NCBI GenBank assembly: GCA_902805655.1
Contig: CADCTF010000142.1
Coordinates: 1 to 41,644 of the forward strand
Direction: 5' to 3'
Source: an uncultured Acidimicrobiales bacterium
GTDB taxonomy: Bacteria; Actinomycetota; Acidimicrobiia; Acidimicrobiales; CADCTF01
DNA length: 41,644 nt
Shown here: positions 25,931 through 34,103 of the stretch, in pieces
Layout: each line of letters opens with the position of its first letter
How positions within the stretch are numbered: position 1 is the stretch's first letter
The notes under the pieces: model-generated
Seen by the model: the letters and a program-made list of their open reading frames with translations, nothing else
Databases searched by the model: none
What the model was told of the DNA's origin: nothing
Program-made: the position numbers and the translations under genes

Positions 25931-26050
25931 ATCTCGCAGTATCTCACCCGATGCTGACACCGCCGCTTCGAGACGGACATGAAACGGGCGGGTCGCAGGT
26001 CACGCCCTGTGAAGTGAGCGCTGCTGTCGCAGTGCAGGAAAGGTGTCGGA

Positions 26051-26239
26051 GTGCGAAGCAGCTGCGAGCCGGCCGAAGCCGGGGAGGACCCAGTCGAAGC
26101 GGCCGGCCATTGGGGGTGGGCCTGGGAGTTCGCCGATCGACGGGTCGGCTCCGTCCCCGCCCGACCCGCCGAGGAGGTACACACGCAGTGGGACTGGGAC
26201 TGGGAGTTCGCCGGCAACGAGGTCGGTTCAGCCGCCTGA
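26051..26239 (+). CDS. Unrecognised small ORF with duplicated Trp-rich motif
   Basis: 62 residues, no known family. Two copies of a motif with alternating Trp lie 26 residues apart: HWGWAWEFADRRVGS (20-34) and QWDWDWEFAGNEVGS (46-60), consensus xWxWxWEFAxxxVGS. The VGS end of each copy is encoded by different synonymous codons (GTC-GGC-TCC and GTC-GGT-TCA), which suggests selection on the protein. GTG at 26051 lies seven bases after an AGGAAAGG, a strong ribosome binding site. It ends one base before the oppositely oriented LLM gene. It could be a precursor peptide or a small structural protein; no modifying enzyme was recognised nearby. It may also be chance in GC-rich DNA. Confidence 0.45.
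   Translation: MRSSCEPAEAGEDPVEAAGHWGWAWEFADRRVGSVPARPAEEVHTQWDWDWEFAGNEVGSAA
26108..26152 (+). repeat. First copy of the Trp-rich coding repeat
   Basis: Encodes the motif HWGWAWEFADRRVGS in the plus frame; the second copy is at 26186-26230. The GAG-TTC-GCC codons in the middle are identical in both copies, and the VGS codons differ only at silent positions. Confidence 0.6.
26186..26230 (+). repeat. Second copy of the Trp-rich coding repeat
   Basis: Encodes QWDWDWEFAGNEVGS; starts 78 bases after the first copy (26 codons). Confidence 0.6.
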
Positions 26240-26240
26240 C

Positions 26241-27059
26241 CTAGCGCGGCGGGCCCTGGCGGAGACGACTCCAGACGCTCTCCTCGGTGCCCGACCAGTC
26301 GGCCTCGAGCCACCAGGTGCAGCCGGCCTCGTAGAGGTCGCGCAGCCGCTGGGCCGTGGCCTCGGGGTCGTCGCCCCGCGTCTGGCCGTCGACGACCACG
26401 TCGTAGGGGTGAGCCGCAGTGGCCTCGTCGCGATGCTCCGTTACGAAGGCCAGCATCCCCCGCACGTCGTCGGCCTGTACGGCGGCGAAGCCGTCCCCGT
26501 CCGGCTTCGGCACCTCGGGAACCAGGCCGTCCCACCGGGCGGCGCGCCGCATCGACTTCGGCGCCGGCCAGCGGCCCACCACCCACACCGGTATCCGGGG
26601 TTGCTGCACCGGCTTGGGCCCCGGCGGGCAGTGCAGCTTGAAGTGCTTCCCGTCGAAGTCGAACGCCTCCCCCGACCACAGTCCGTCGAGCACGGCCAGC
26701 GCTTCGTCCAGCTGCTCGGCCCGGATCTTGCGATCACGCTCCTGGTTGACGTCGCCCAGGTGCTCGGGCTCGATCACCCCCAGGCCGACGGCCAGGATCA
26801 CCCGCCCGTTCGACAGCTGGTCGACCGTCGCCGCCTGGGCGGCCACCTCCCACGGCAGCCTGCGAGGCAGGGGCGTGAGCATCGTGCCCAGCCTGATCCG
26901 CTCCGTCTTCACGGCCATGGCGGCCAGGCACGCCCAGGCATCGAGGTGGTACACCCCCTCCCAGAGGAAGATGCCGTCCCACCCCGCCGCCTCGGCCTCG
27001 ACGGCCATGGCCACCCGATCGTGCACGCCCCCACCAGGGACGATGAACCCATAGCGCAT
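26241..27059 (-). CDS. LLM-class flavin/F420-dependent oxidoreductase
   Basis: 272 residues of the luciferase-like monooxygenase fold: MRYGFIVPGGG at the start, AEAAGWDGIFLWEG, RIRLGTMLTPLPRR, and a QLSNGRVILAVGLG segment typical of F420-dependent members in actinobacteria. It would oxidise or reduce an organic substrate with F420 or FMN; the substrate is unknown. ATG at 27059 begins at the first strand of the barrel. The gene stands alone, ending one base from the Trp-rich ORF. Confidence 0.85.
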   Translation of the reverse strand: MRYGFIVPGGGVHDRVAMAVEAEAAGWDGIFLWEGVYHLDAWACLAAMAVKTERIRLGTMLTPLPRRLPWEVAAQAATVDQLSNGRVILAVGLGVIEPEHLGDVNQERDRKIRAEQLDEALAVLDGLWSGEAFDFDGKHFKLHCPPGPKPVQQPRIPVWVVGRWPAPKSMRRAARWDGLVPEVPKPDGDGFAAVQADDVRGMLAFVTEHRDEATAAHPYDVVVDGQTRGDDPEATAQRLRDLYEAGCTWWLEADWSGTEESVWSRLRQGPPR

Positions 27060-27169
27060 GGCGCCAGTTGTACTCCGGGCCTGTGACAGCCCGCTCCGGC
27101 CGAGGTACCGCGCGCCATACTCCCGCCACGGTGGAGAGCTCCACAGAAGCGGCGGAGGAGGAAGCAGCG

Positions 27170-28252
27170 TCAGAAGGTGGTGGCCAGGCCTTCCTGCTGC
27201 AGCTGCAGGCGGAAGTCGTGGGGATGCGAGGCGACACCGAGGGCGTCACGTAGGGCGACGAGGCCGTTCTTGTAGAGGTTGAACAGGCTCTGGTCGAAGG
27301 TCTGCATGCCGTAGTACTCGCCCTCGGCGATGACCTCCTCGATGGAGTGCTGCGTCTCGGGGTCGACGATGCGGTCGAACACCCGGCCCGTCATCACCAG
27401 CACCTCCACGGCGGGGATGCGGCCGGTGCCGTCGGCCCGCTCGAGCAGGCGCTGGGAGATCACGCCCCGCAGGGAGGCGGCCAGGGTGAGGCGGATCTGC
27501 TTCTGCTGGAAGGGCGGGAAGAAGTCGACGATGCGGTTCACCGTCTCGGTGGCGTTGGTCGTGTGCAGCGTGGAGATCACCAGGTGGCCGGTCTCGGCCG
27601 CGGCCAGGGCGGCCCACACCGTCTCGGGGTCGCGCATCTCGCCGATGAAGATGACGTCGGGGTCCTGGCGGAGCACCCGTCGCATCGCGTTCGGGTAGTC
27701 CTTGGTGTCGGTGCCGATCTCGCGCTGGTTGATGATCGAGCGCTTGTCGGAGTGGAGCACCTCGATCGGGTCCTCCACCGTCACCACGTTGACGGACTTG
27801 GTCTCGTTGATGTGGTCGATCATGGAGGCGACGGTCGTGGTCTTGCCCGAGCCGGTGGGGCCGGTGACGAGCACCATGCCGCGGTTCTCGGCGGCCAGGC
27901 GCCGGATCACCGGGGGGAGGCCGAGCGACTCGAAGCTGGGCGTGCCCGGCAGCACCCGGCGCAGCACGAGGCCGACCGAGTTTCGCTGGCGGAAGCAGTT
28001 CACCCGGAAGCGTCCGAGGTGGGCGACGCTGTAGGCGAAGTCGGCCTCCTGGGTGGCGACGAACTCGTCGGCGCGGTCCTTCGGCAGGATCTGGAACGCC
28101 ATGCGCTCGGTGTCCGCCGACGTGAGATGGGGGAACGGCGCGGGCGTGAGGTGGCCGTCGATTCGCACGTAGGGGGTGGAGCCCACCTTCAGGTGCAGGT
28201 CAGAGCCCCGCTGCTCGACGGTGTAGCGCAGCAGCTCGTTCAGATCCAGCAT
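27170..28252 (-). CDS. pilT: Type IV pilus retraction ATPase PilT
   Basis: 360 residues. The N-terminal PAS-like part (GSDLHLKVGSTPYVRIDG) is followed by Walker A GPTGSGKT (131-138), the Asp box (VVTVEDPIEVLH), Walker B (VIFIGEMRDPET) and the His box (VISTLHTTNA), then GVISQRLL. PilT pulls type IV pili back for twitching. ATG at 28252. No other type IVa pilus genes are in the window, and its sequence is far from the tadA protein, so it serves a separate machine. Confidence 0.95.
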   Translation of the reverse strand: MLDLNELLRYTVEQRGSDLHLKVGSTPYVRIDGHLTPAPFPHLTSADTERMAFQILPKDRADEFVATQEADFAYSVAHLGRFRVNCFRQRNSVGLVLRRVLPGTPSFESLGLPPVIRRLAAENRGMVLVTGPTGSGKTTTVASMIDHINETKSVNVVTVEDPIEVLHSDKRSIINQREIGTDTKDYPNAMRRVLRQDPDVIFIGEMRDPETVWAALAAAETGHLVISTLHTTNATETVNRIVDFFPPFQQKQIRLTLAASLRGVISQRLLERADGTGRIPAVEVLVMTGRVFDRIVDPETQHSIEEVIAEGEYYGMQTFDQSLFNLYKNGLVALRDALGVASHPHDFRLQLQQEGLATTF

Positions 28253-28303
28253 GTTCAGTGCATCGGCCGATGGCCGAGCGCGATTGAGCGGTTCGTGGGG
28301 CTT

Positions 28304-29311
28304 TCAGTAGTCGTCGGTGTGGAGGAGCCGGGCCGCCTCCACGACGCTGCGTCCGGTGTCCCCCGACGAGGCCGCTTCGGGTCGGTGCACCGTGCCTGCG
28401 AGTGCCGCCACCGTGGCTGCGGCGGACGACGCCAGGGCGTCGAGGTCGTAGCCGCCCTCGAGGAAGGCGAGCCGTCGCCCTGCCGGCACGTAGCCCATGA
28501 TGTGCGTCGTCAGGTCGGCGTAGTCGCCGGCCGTGAGCTGCAGGTGGGTGAGCGGGTCGGCCCGGTGAGCGTCGAACCCGGCGGACACCAGCACCCAGGT
28601 GGGGTCGAAGTGCTCGACGACCGGATCGACCACCTGGTCGAGAGCCTGCCGGTAGGCCGTGCCGGCCGTGCCGGCCGGGAAGGGCAGGTTCACCGTCGTG
28701 CCGAAGCCGCGGTCGAGGCCCGTCTCGTCGAGGCGGCCGGTGCCGGGATACAGCGGCCACTGGTGGAAGGAGACGAAGAGCACCCGGGGGTCGGCGTAGA
28801 AGGTGGCCTGGGTGCCGTTGCCGTGGTGTGCGTCGTAGTCGACGATCAGCACCCGCTCGCCCCGCGCGGCCAGGGCGGCGGCGGCCACGGCCACGTTGTT
28901 GAACAGGCAGAAGCCCATGGGGTAGGTCGGCATCGCATGGTGCCCGGGAGGCCGCACGGCACAGAAGGCGGCATCGGCCTCGCCCCGGTCGAGACGGGCG
29001 ATGGCGTCGAGGCCGGCGCCCGCGGCCAGCAGCGCCGCGTCCCACGACTCGGGCACGACGCTGGTTTCACCGTCGATGTCGCCTCCACCGCTGCGGCAGA
29101 ACAACTCCAGTCGGTCGAGGTGCTCGGCCGAGTGCACGCGCTCGATCGCCTCCCGGGGGGCGGCCTCGGGCGACACCGCGACGACGGCCTCCGTCAGGCC
29201 GGCCCGCTCGATGCCGCGGAACACCGCCTGGAGGCGTGCCGGACGCTCGGGATGGCCCGGGCCGTTGTCATGCCGGAGGTACGCCTCGTGCGTCTCGAGC
29301 AGCACAGTCAC
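28304..29311 (-). CDS. Histone deacetylase-like zinc amidohydrolase
   Basis: 335 residues of the HDAC/AcuC/APAH family. Motifs: HPERPARLQ, catalytic pair RPPGHHA, zinc-ligand region DYDAHHGNGTQ, SAGFDAHRADPL with the second zinc Asp, and EGGYD with the transition-state tyrosine. Prokaryotic members remove acyl groups from acetylated lysines (AcuC) or from acetylpolyamines; which one cannot be told. GTG at 29311 gives the family's usual N-terminus (TVLLETHEAYLRHDNGPGHP in parts); GTG at 29305 is also possible. It is divergent from the GNAT gene. Confidence 0.92.
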   Translation of the reverse strand: MTVLLETHEAYLRHDNGPGHPERPARLQAVFRGIERAGLTEAVVAVSPEAAPREAIERVHSAEHLDRLELFCRSGGGDIDGETSVVPESWDAALLAAGAGLDAIARLDRGEADAAFCAVRPPGHHAMPTYPMGFCLFNNVAVAAAALAARGERVLIVDYDAHHGNGTQATFYADPRVLFVSFHQWPLYPGTGRLDETGLDRGFGTTVNLPFPAGTAGTAYRQALDQVVDPVVEHFDPTWVLVSAGFDAHRADPLTHLQLTAGDYADLTTHIMGYVPAGRRLAFLEGGYDLDALASSAAATVAALAGTVHRPEAASSGDTGRSVVEAARLLHTDDY

Positions 29312-29386
29312 GATTCGAAGGTACCTGTACTGCCCGCGCCGGCGTGCGGCGAGCCCGTTGCCCGGCACGCGTAACCTCGGGCCAGC

Positions 29387-30121
29387 GTGCGGACGACGAG
29401 CGGCAGCGTGATCGAGCGCCGGGGTGAGCGGCTGAGGGTGGGTCCGTGGCGCGGTGATCCACACGTCGCCCACCTCACGCCGGTGCCGGGCTCGCCTTCG
29501 CCGTCCGCCGACTTCGTCCTCCACTGCCTCGACACCCTGGCTCGGGACGGCTACCGACGCGCGGTCACGGGCGCCCTGGCCCCCGCCGAGCAGGCGGGCT
29601 ACCGCATGGCCGGCTTCGTCGTCACCGAAGACCTGCACCTGCTCAGCCACGACCTGTCCGGCATCGCACTGGCCGGCTTCAGCCGGGCGGCGATGCACCG
29701 GCCCGCGGCGAAGGACTGGACGCAGGTGCTGGCCGTCGACACCCTCGCCTTCGACCCCTTCTGGCGGCTCGACCACGCCGGGCTCGTCGACGCGATCGGG
29801 GCCACGCCGCACGCCCGGTTCCGGGCCGCATCCTGGTCAGGTGGGTCGGGTCCGCAAGGCATCGTCGGATACGCCATCACCGGTCGAGCGGGCAAGCGCG
29901 GCTACCTGCAGCGCCTGGCTGTGCACCCCGATCACCAAGGCCAAGGGCTCGGCCAGGCACTGGTGATGGACGGTCTGCGGTGGCTGCGGCGCTGGCGGGT
30001 GGAGCACGCCATGGTGAACACCCAGCTCCAGAACGCCCGGGCGCTCGCCCTGTACGAGCACCTCGGGTTCCGTCGCGAGCCGAACGGCTTGTCGGTGCTG
30101 GGGAGAGAGCTCGCCGGGTGA
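29387..30121 (+). CDS. GNAT-family N-acetyltransferase
   Basis: 244 residues. The C-terminal half is a GNAT domain with the acetyl-CoA loop RLAVHPDHQGQGLGQALV (motif A, QGxGxA) and NTQLQNARALALYEHLGF (motif B). The N-terminal 100 residues are less conserved. It should transfer an acetyl group from acetyl-CoA to an amine on a small molecule or protein. GTG at 29387. Its stop overlaps the GTG of the DUF6049 gene, so it heads the murJ operon; its position ahead of Rv3909-type genes suggests a cell-envelope link, but this is inference. Confidence 0.87.
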   Translation: MRTTSGSVIERRGERLRVGPWRGDPHVAHLTPVPGSPSPSADFVLHCLDTLARDGYRRAVTGALAPAEQAGYRMAGFVVTEDLHLLSHDLSGIALAGFSRAAMHRPAAKDWTQVLAVDTLAFDPFWRLDHAGLVDAIGATPHARFRAASWSGGSGPQGIVGYAITGRAGKRGYLQRLAVHPDHQGQGLGQALVMDGLRWLRRWRVEHAMVNTQLQNARALALYEHLGFRREPNGLSVLGRELAG

Positions 30122-32106
30122 GGCCGGCTCGGAGGCTCGCACTGGTCCTGGCGACGGCCTTCCTCCTGCTCGGCACCCTCGCCACGGTCAGTGGCGCGCA
30201 GACGACGACGACCGCCCGGCCGGGTGACCGCAACAGGCGCGCCGAGGGCCCCAACGCCGGCTCGAGGATGGAGCTGGTGTCCCAGACGCTGTGGCACACG
30301 GGGACGGAGCCGTTCCAGGTGCGGCTGCGGCTCGCACTGGTGGGGCGCTCCGACGCCCTCGAGGTAGCCGTCCTCCGCCATGGCCGGCTCCGCAATCGCA
30401 TCAGCTTCCAGCAGAGCCTCACGGACCCGCCTGGCGACGTCCAGGCCGTCACGCGCCGACCGGTGTCGACGCTGGTGCCGGAGGAGGACGGCACGGTGCT
30501 GGTGACCATCGCGCCACAGGTCACCGTGCAGGGCGTCTACCCCATCCGCGTGGTGCTGCGGGAGCGCGACACGGGAGACGCCGTGTACGACAGCTTCGTC
30601 ACCCACATCGTCTACGCACCTGCCAATCCTTCCTGGGTGCCGCTCGACGTCGCGGTCGTGCTGCCCGTGCATGCGCCGCCGGCCACCACCCCCGACGGCT
30701 CGCTGCGCCTGGCCAGGGACGCGCGCACCAACCTGGCCGCGCTGGGGCCCGTGCTCGCGGCGGTGCCCCGGGTGCCGCTGACCCTGTCGCCCACCCCTGA
30801 GACGCTCGATGCCCTCAAGGCCGCGGCCGACGCCCCGCAGGGCGACCTCGACGCGCTCGTGCTCCAGCAGCTGGCGGCCGGGGCTGCCGGACGCCAGGTG
30901 CTGGCCAGCCACTACGTGCCGACCGACCTGAGCGCCATGCTCGCCGCCAACCTCGGGTGGGAGACCGAGGCCCAGCTGGCGCGCGGGCGCGACACGGTCG
31001 CGCAGACACTCGGCGTGCCCCGGCCCGACAACGCCACCCGTGCGCTGTACGACCAGATCGACGAGGGTGCGCTGAACCACCTGAAGGATCGCCAGCCCGA
31101 CCCCGTGAAGCGGCTCATCGTGCCCGAGCGGTACCTCAACCCGACGGGGCTGAACATCGCGCTGACCCAGCCCTTCGAGCTCGACGGCGGAGGAATCAGC
31201 GGTCTACTGGCCGACGGGGCTCTGGCCTCCCACTTCGACCGGGCGGCCGACCAGCCGGTGCTGTCGGCCTACCACCTGCTGGCTGACCTGGCCGTGCTCT
31301 TCTTCGACGGCCCGGAGACGGAGCGTCGGGGCGTCGCCGTGCTGCCGGACCGAGCCTGGCCGGCGTCACCCCGGTTCCTGAACACCGTCCTGACCGGCCT
31401 GACGGTGAGCCCTGTGCTCGATGCGGCGACGACGGACACCATCTTCAACGCCGTCCGCCCCCGGCCGGGCCTCCGGATCGGGCTGGCGCCCCGGCTCGCC
31501 CCGCCCGATGCCCTCGACGAGCGGGCCGTCCTCGATGCGCGCCGGCGTGGGCAGTCGGTTCGTGAGCTGCTGCCGAACGATGCCCCCGCCCTCGACCGCT
31601 ACGAGCGGACTCTCCTCGCCAGCCAGTCCATCGGCCTCGGGCCCCTCGAGCGGCGGGCGCTCCGGGTCGGGGCCGCCGAGCAGCTCGACGCCAAGCTGGC
31701 GATGATCAACCTGCCCGACACTCTCTCGATCACCCTCACGGCCAGGCGCGGAGAGATCCCCGTCACCATCGGCAACGACACGGGACAGCCGGTGGAGGCT
31801 CTGCTCGTGATCCAGAGCGACCGAATGGGGTTCCCCGGGGGCGAGCGCCGGCTGGTGAAGCTCGATAGGCCCAACACCACCGAACGCATCCTCGTGGAGG
31901 CCCGTTCGTCCGGCCTCTTCCCGGTGACGGTGATCCTGCTGTCCCCCGACGGTCGCCTGGAGCTGGGGAGGACGAGCGTGAAGGTGCGCTCGACGGCCAC
32001 CTCCGGCGTCGGCATCGCGTTGTCCGTCGGGGCTGCCGGGTTCCTGGCGGTCTGGTGGGTGCGCCACTCGAGGGGCCGGCGCTCGGGCAAGCTCGTGCCC
32101 GCGTGA
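30118..32106 (+). CDS. DUF6049 family secreted, membrane-anchored protein
   Basis: 662 residues. A Sec signal peptide (RRLALVLATAFLLLGTLATVSGAQ) and a C-terminal transmembrane helix (VGIALSVGAAGFLAVWWV) followed by a basic tail put a large domain outside the membrane. This matches the size and context of the DUF6049 proteins encoded just ahead of murJ in actinobacteria (M. tuberculosis Rv3909). Its function is not known. GTG at 30118 overlaps the GNAT stop (GTGA), and its stop overlaps the murJ start in the same way. Confidence 0.85.
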   Translation: MRPARRLALVLATAFLLLGTLATVSGAQTTTTARPGDRNRRAEGPNAGSRMELVSQTLWHTGTEPFQVRLRLALVGRSDALEVAVLRHGRLRNRISFQQSLTDPPGDVQAVTRRPVSTLVPEEDGTVLVTIAPQVTVQGVYPIRVVLRERDTGDAVYDSFVTHIVYAPANPSWVPLDVAVVLPVHAPPATTPDGSLRLARDARTNLAALGPVLAAVPRVPLTLSPTPETLDALKAAADAPQGDLDALVLQQLAAGAAGRQVLASHYVPTDLSAMLAANLGWETEAQLARGRDTVAQTLGVPRPDNATRALYDQIDEGALNHLKDRQPDPVKRLIVPERYLNPTGLNIALTQPFELDGGGISGLLADGALASHFDRAADQPVLSAYHLLADLAVLFFDGPETERRGVAVLPDRAWPASPRFLNTVLTGLTVSPVLDAATTDTIFNAVRPRPGLRIGLAPRLAPPDALDERAVLDARRRGQSVRELLPNDAPALDRYERTLLASQSIGLGPLERRALRVGAAEQLDAKLAMINLPDTLSITLTARRGEIPVTIGNDTGQPVEALLVIQSDRMGFPGGERRLVKLDRPNTTERILVEARSSGLFPVTVILLSPDGRLELGRTSVKVRSTATSGVGIALSVGAAGFLAVWWVRHSRGRRSGKLVPA

Positions 32107-33725
32107 GCTCGGTCGAGGACGAGGCGGGCGACGTCGCGTCCGCCGAGCCCCCCGCGCCGGGGCTCGGGCGGTCTGCCGCGATACAGGCAGTGGGCACGCT
32201 GCTGTCGCGTGTCACCGGCTTCGGGCGGGTGTTCGCCCTGGCCTACGCCTTGGGCGAGACGCGCCTGGTGGACACCTACCTGCTGGCCAACAACACGCCG
32301 AACATCATCTACGAGCTGGTGCTGGGCGGGGTGCTCAGCGGCACCGTGCTGCCCGTCTTCGTCCAGGCCCTGCGGGGTCGTGACGAGAAGGAGGGCTGGC
32401 GGGCGGTGAGCGCAGTGCTCACCCTGGCCGCACTTGCGGCTGCCGTGCTGTCCTTCGCCTTCGTCGTGGTGGCCCCGTTGTTCATCCGCCTCTACACGCT
32501 GCGCAACGGCGGTGAGCTGCGGGCCGACCAGACGGCGGTGGCGGTCGACCTCCTCCGGCTGTTCGCCCCCCAGGTCTTCTTCTACGGGATGATCAGCATG
32601 ACGAGTGCGCTGCTGCGGGCCCGACGGAAGTTCGCAGCCCCGATGTTCGCTCCGATCCTGAACAACGTCATCGTCATCGGGGTCTTCCTCGCGTACCCGC
32701 ACCTGATCGACGGCCGGGAGCTGGCGGACGTGCGCGGGAACACCACCGCCATGGTGCTGCTCGGGCTGGGCACCACGGCCGGCGTGGCCGCGATGGCCCT
32801 CGCCCAGCTGCCGGTCCGCATGATCCGCCGCCACGTGCGGCCGGTGTGGCAGCCGGGTCATCCGGCCGTGCGCCGGATCCTTGGCCTGTCGGGGTGGACC
32901 ATCGGCTTCGTGGCCGCCAACCAGGTGGCCCTGTTCGTCGTGAACTTCCTCGCCAACGGCAGCCGCGGCCACGTGGCCGCCTACTTCTACGCGTACACCA
33001 TCTTCCTGCTGCCCCACGGAGTCGCCTCGGTGTCGATCATCTCGGCCGTGCAGCCCGAGCTGGCCGATCGATGGAGCGCAGAGGATCGGGCGGGGTTCCA
33101 GGAGCGGCTCGGCAGCGGCCTCCGCACGATCCTCGCCGTCATCGCCCCGGCCGCGGTGGGCTACATCCTCCTCGCCAAGCCGATCGTCGCCGTGCTGCTC
33201 GAGCACGGGGCGCTGGGCGATGCGGGGGCCGACGAGGTTGCCGGCACGCTGGCCGCCATGGCCATCGGTCTCCCTGCGTTCAGCTCGTGGCTGTTCCTCA
33301 CGTCGGCCTACCAGGCGATGCAGGACACCCGATCCCTGTTCCGCCTGTATCTGTTGGAGAACGCCGTCAACATCGTGGCTGCCTTCGCCCTCTACCCGGC
33401 CCTGGGGGTGCAAGGGTTGGCCCTCGCCTTCGCCCTCGCCTACACCGTCGGTTCGCTGGCCGCGGTGGCCGATCTGCGCCGCCGGGCCGGTGGCCTCGGT
33501 CGGGCGTCGTTGCCACGTGCCGTCGGCCGCATCGGTCTCGCAACCGCCGCCATGGCGGTCGTCGTGTCGCTGGTGGCCTGGAACGTCGGTTCGAACGAGG
33601 GCATCGGCGCCGTGCTGCGTGCCGCGATCGGCGTGGGAACTGGTGTTACCGTCTACCTGCTTGTCGCTCGTCTGGCGGGCGTCACCGAGCTGACTTCCCT
33701 GCTCTCGATCCGGAGGAACCGATGA
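32103..33725 (+). CDS. murJ: Lipid II flippase MurJ
   Basis: 540 residues with about 14 hydrophobic segments of the MVF/MurJ fold. The family opening TLLSRVTGFGRVFALAYALG is near residue 38, and NFLANGSRGHVAAYFYAYTI and LLPHGVASVSIISAVQPEL correspond to the conserved cavity helices. It flips lipid II across the membrane for peptidoglycan synthesis. It ends soon after the last helix, unlike mycobacterial MviN, which continues into a pseudokinase and an extracellular domain; those parts are encoded separately at 35036-36445. GTG at 32103 overlaps the DUF6049 stop. Confidence 0.95.
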   Translation: MSSVEDEAGDVASAEPPAPGLGRSAAIQAVGTLLSRVTGFGRVFALAYALGETRLVDTYLLANNTPNIIYELVLGGVLSGTVLPVFVQALRGRDEKEGWRAVSAVLTLAALAAAVLSFAFVVVAPLFIRLYTLRNGGELRADQTAVAVDLLRLFAPQVFFYGMISMTSALLRARRKFAAPMFAPILNNVIVIGVFLAYPHLIDGRELADVRGNTTAMVLLGLGTTAGVAAMALAQLPVRMIRRHVRPVWQPGHPAVRRILGLSGWTIGFVAANQVALFVVNFLANGSRGHVAAYFYAYTIFLLPHGVASVSIISAVQPELADRWSAEDRAGFQERLGSGLRTILAVIAPAAVGYILLAKPIVAVLLEHGALGDAGADEVAGTLAAMAIGLPAFSSWLFLTSAYQAMQDTRSLFRLYLLENAVNIVAAFALYPALGVQGLALAFALAYTVGSLAAVADLRRRAGGLGRASLPRAVGRIGLATAAMAVVVSLVAWNVGSNEGIGAVLRAAIGVGTGVTVYLLVARLAGVTELTSLLSIRRNR

Positions 33726-34075
33726 TCAGTGGCTGGCTGATCAAGATCGTGCTGGGCATCGCCGCGATCGGGTTCGGCATCGTGGAGCTGGGCTCGCCGT
33801 TGATCGCGCAGGCCCAGGCCGACGACTCGGCCCACACGGTCGCCGACGCGGCCGCCCTGGCGGTGCAGTTCAACTTCACCGAGGAGGCCCTCCAGGCCTC
33901 GTGCCAGCAGACGGCCGCCGCCCAGGCTGTCGAGCTCCTGGCCTGCGGGCTCAGCGGCAGCAACCAGGTCTCCGTCACGGTCCGCAAGGAGGCCCGGAGC
34001 TACCTGTTGAAGAACTTCGAGCAGACGAGGAAGTTCTACGTCGTCGACAAGTCGGCGACCGCGCAGCGCATATGA
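33722..34075 (+). CDS. Small single-pass membrane protein of unknown function
   Basis: 117 residues. One N-terminal hydrophobic helix (LIKIVLGIAAIGFGIVELGSPLI) is followed by an exported-looking helical part with DDSAHTVADAAALAVQ and a short beta-like SNQVSVTVRKEA segment. The pattern after the helix weakly resembles TadE/TadG-type proteins (ADAAALA), but the resemblance is slight. GGAGGAACCG lies just before ATG 33722, which overlaps the murJ stop (ATGA), so it is translated with murJ. I do not recognise the family. Confidence 0.75.
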   Translation: MISGWLIKIVLGIAAIGFGIVELGSPLIAQAQADDSAHTVADAAALAVQFNFTEEALQASCQQTAAAQAVELLACGLSGSNQVSVTVRKEARSYLLKNFEQTRKFYVVDKSATAQRI

Positions 34076-34103
34076 GCACGACAGACGACGCAAGGGGTTC
34101 TGC

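Noticed and set aside
25387-26679. 430-residue minus-strand open frame spanning the Trp-rich ORF
   Set aside because: It runs through the BldC-like gene in another frame and antisense to parts of others. The Trp-rich repeat is better explained by the plus frame, which has a ribosome binding site and silent codon changes.
27347-29374. 675-residue plus-strand open frame
   Set aside because: It is antisense to pilT and the deacetylase-like gene, with shadow-type composition.
31599-33413. 604-residue minus-strand open frame
   Set aside because: It is antisense to the DUF6049 gene and murJ, is Gln/His/Gly-rich and has no domain.
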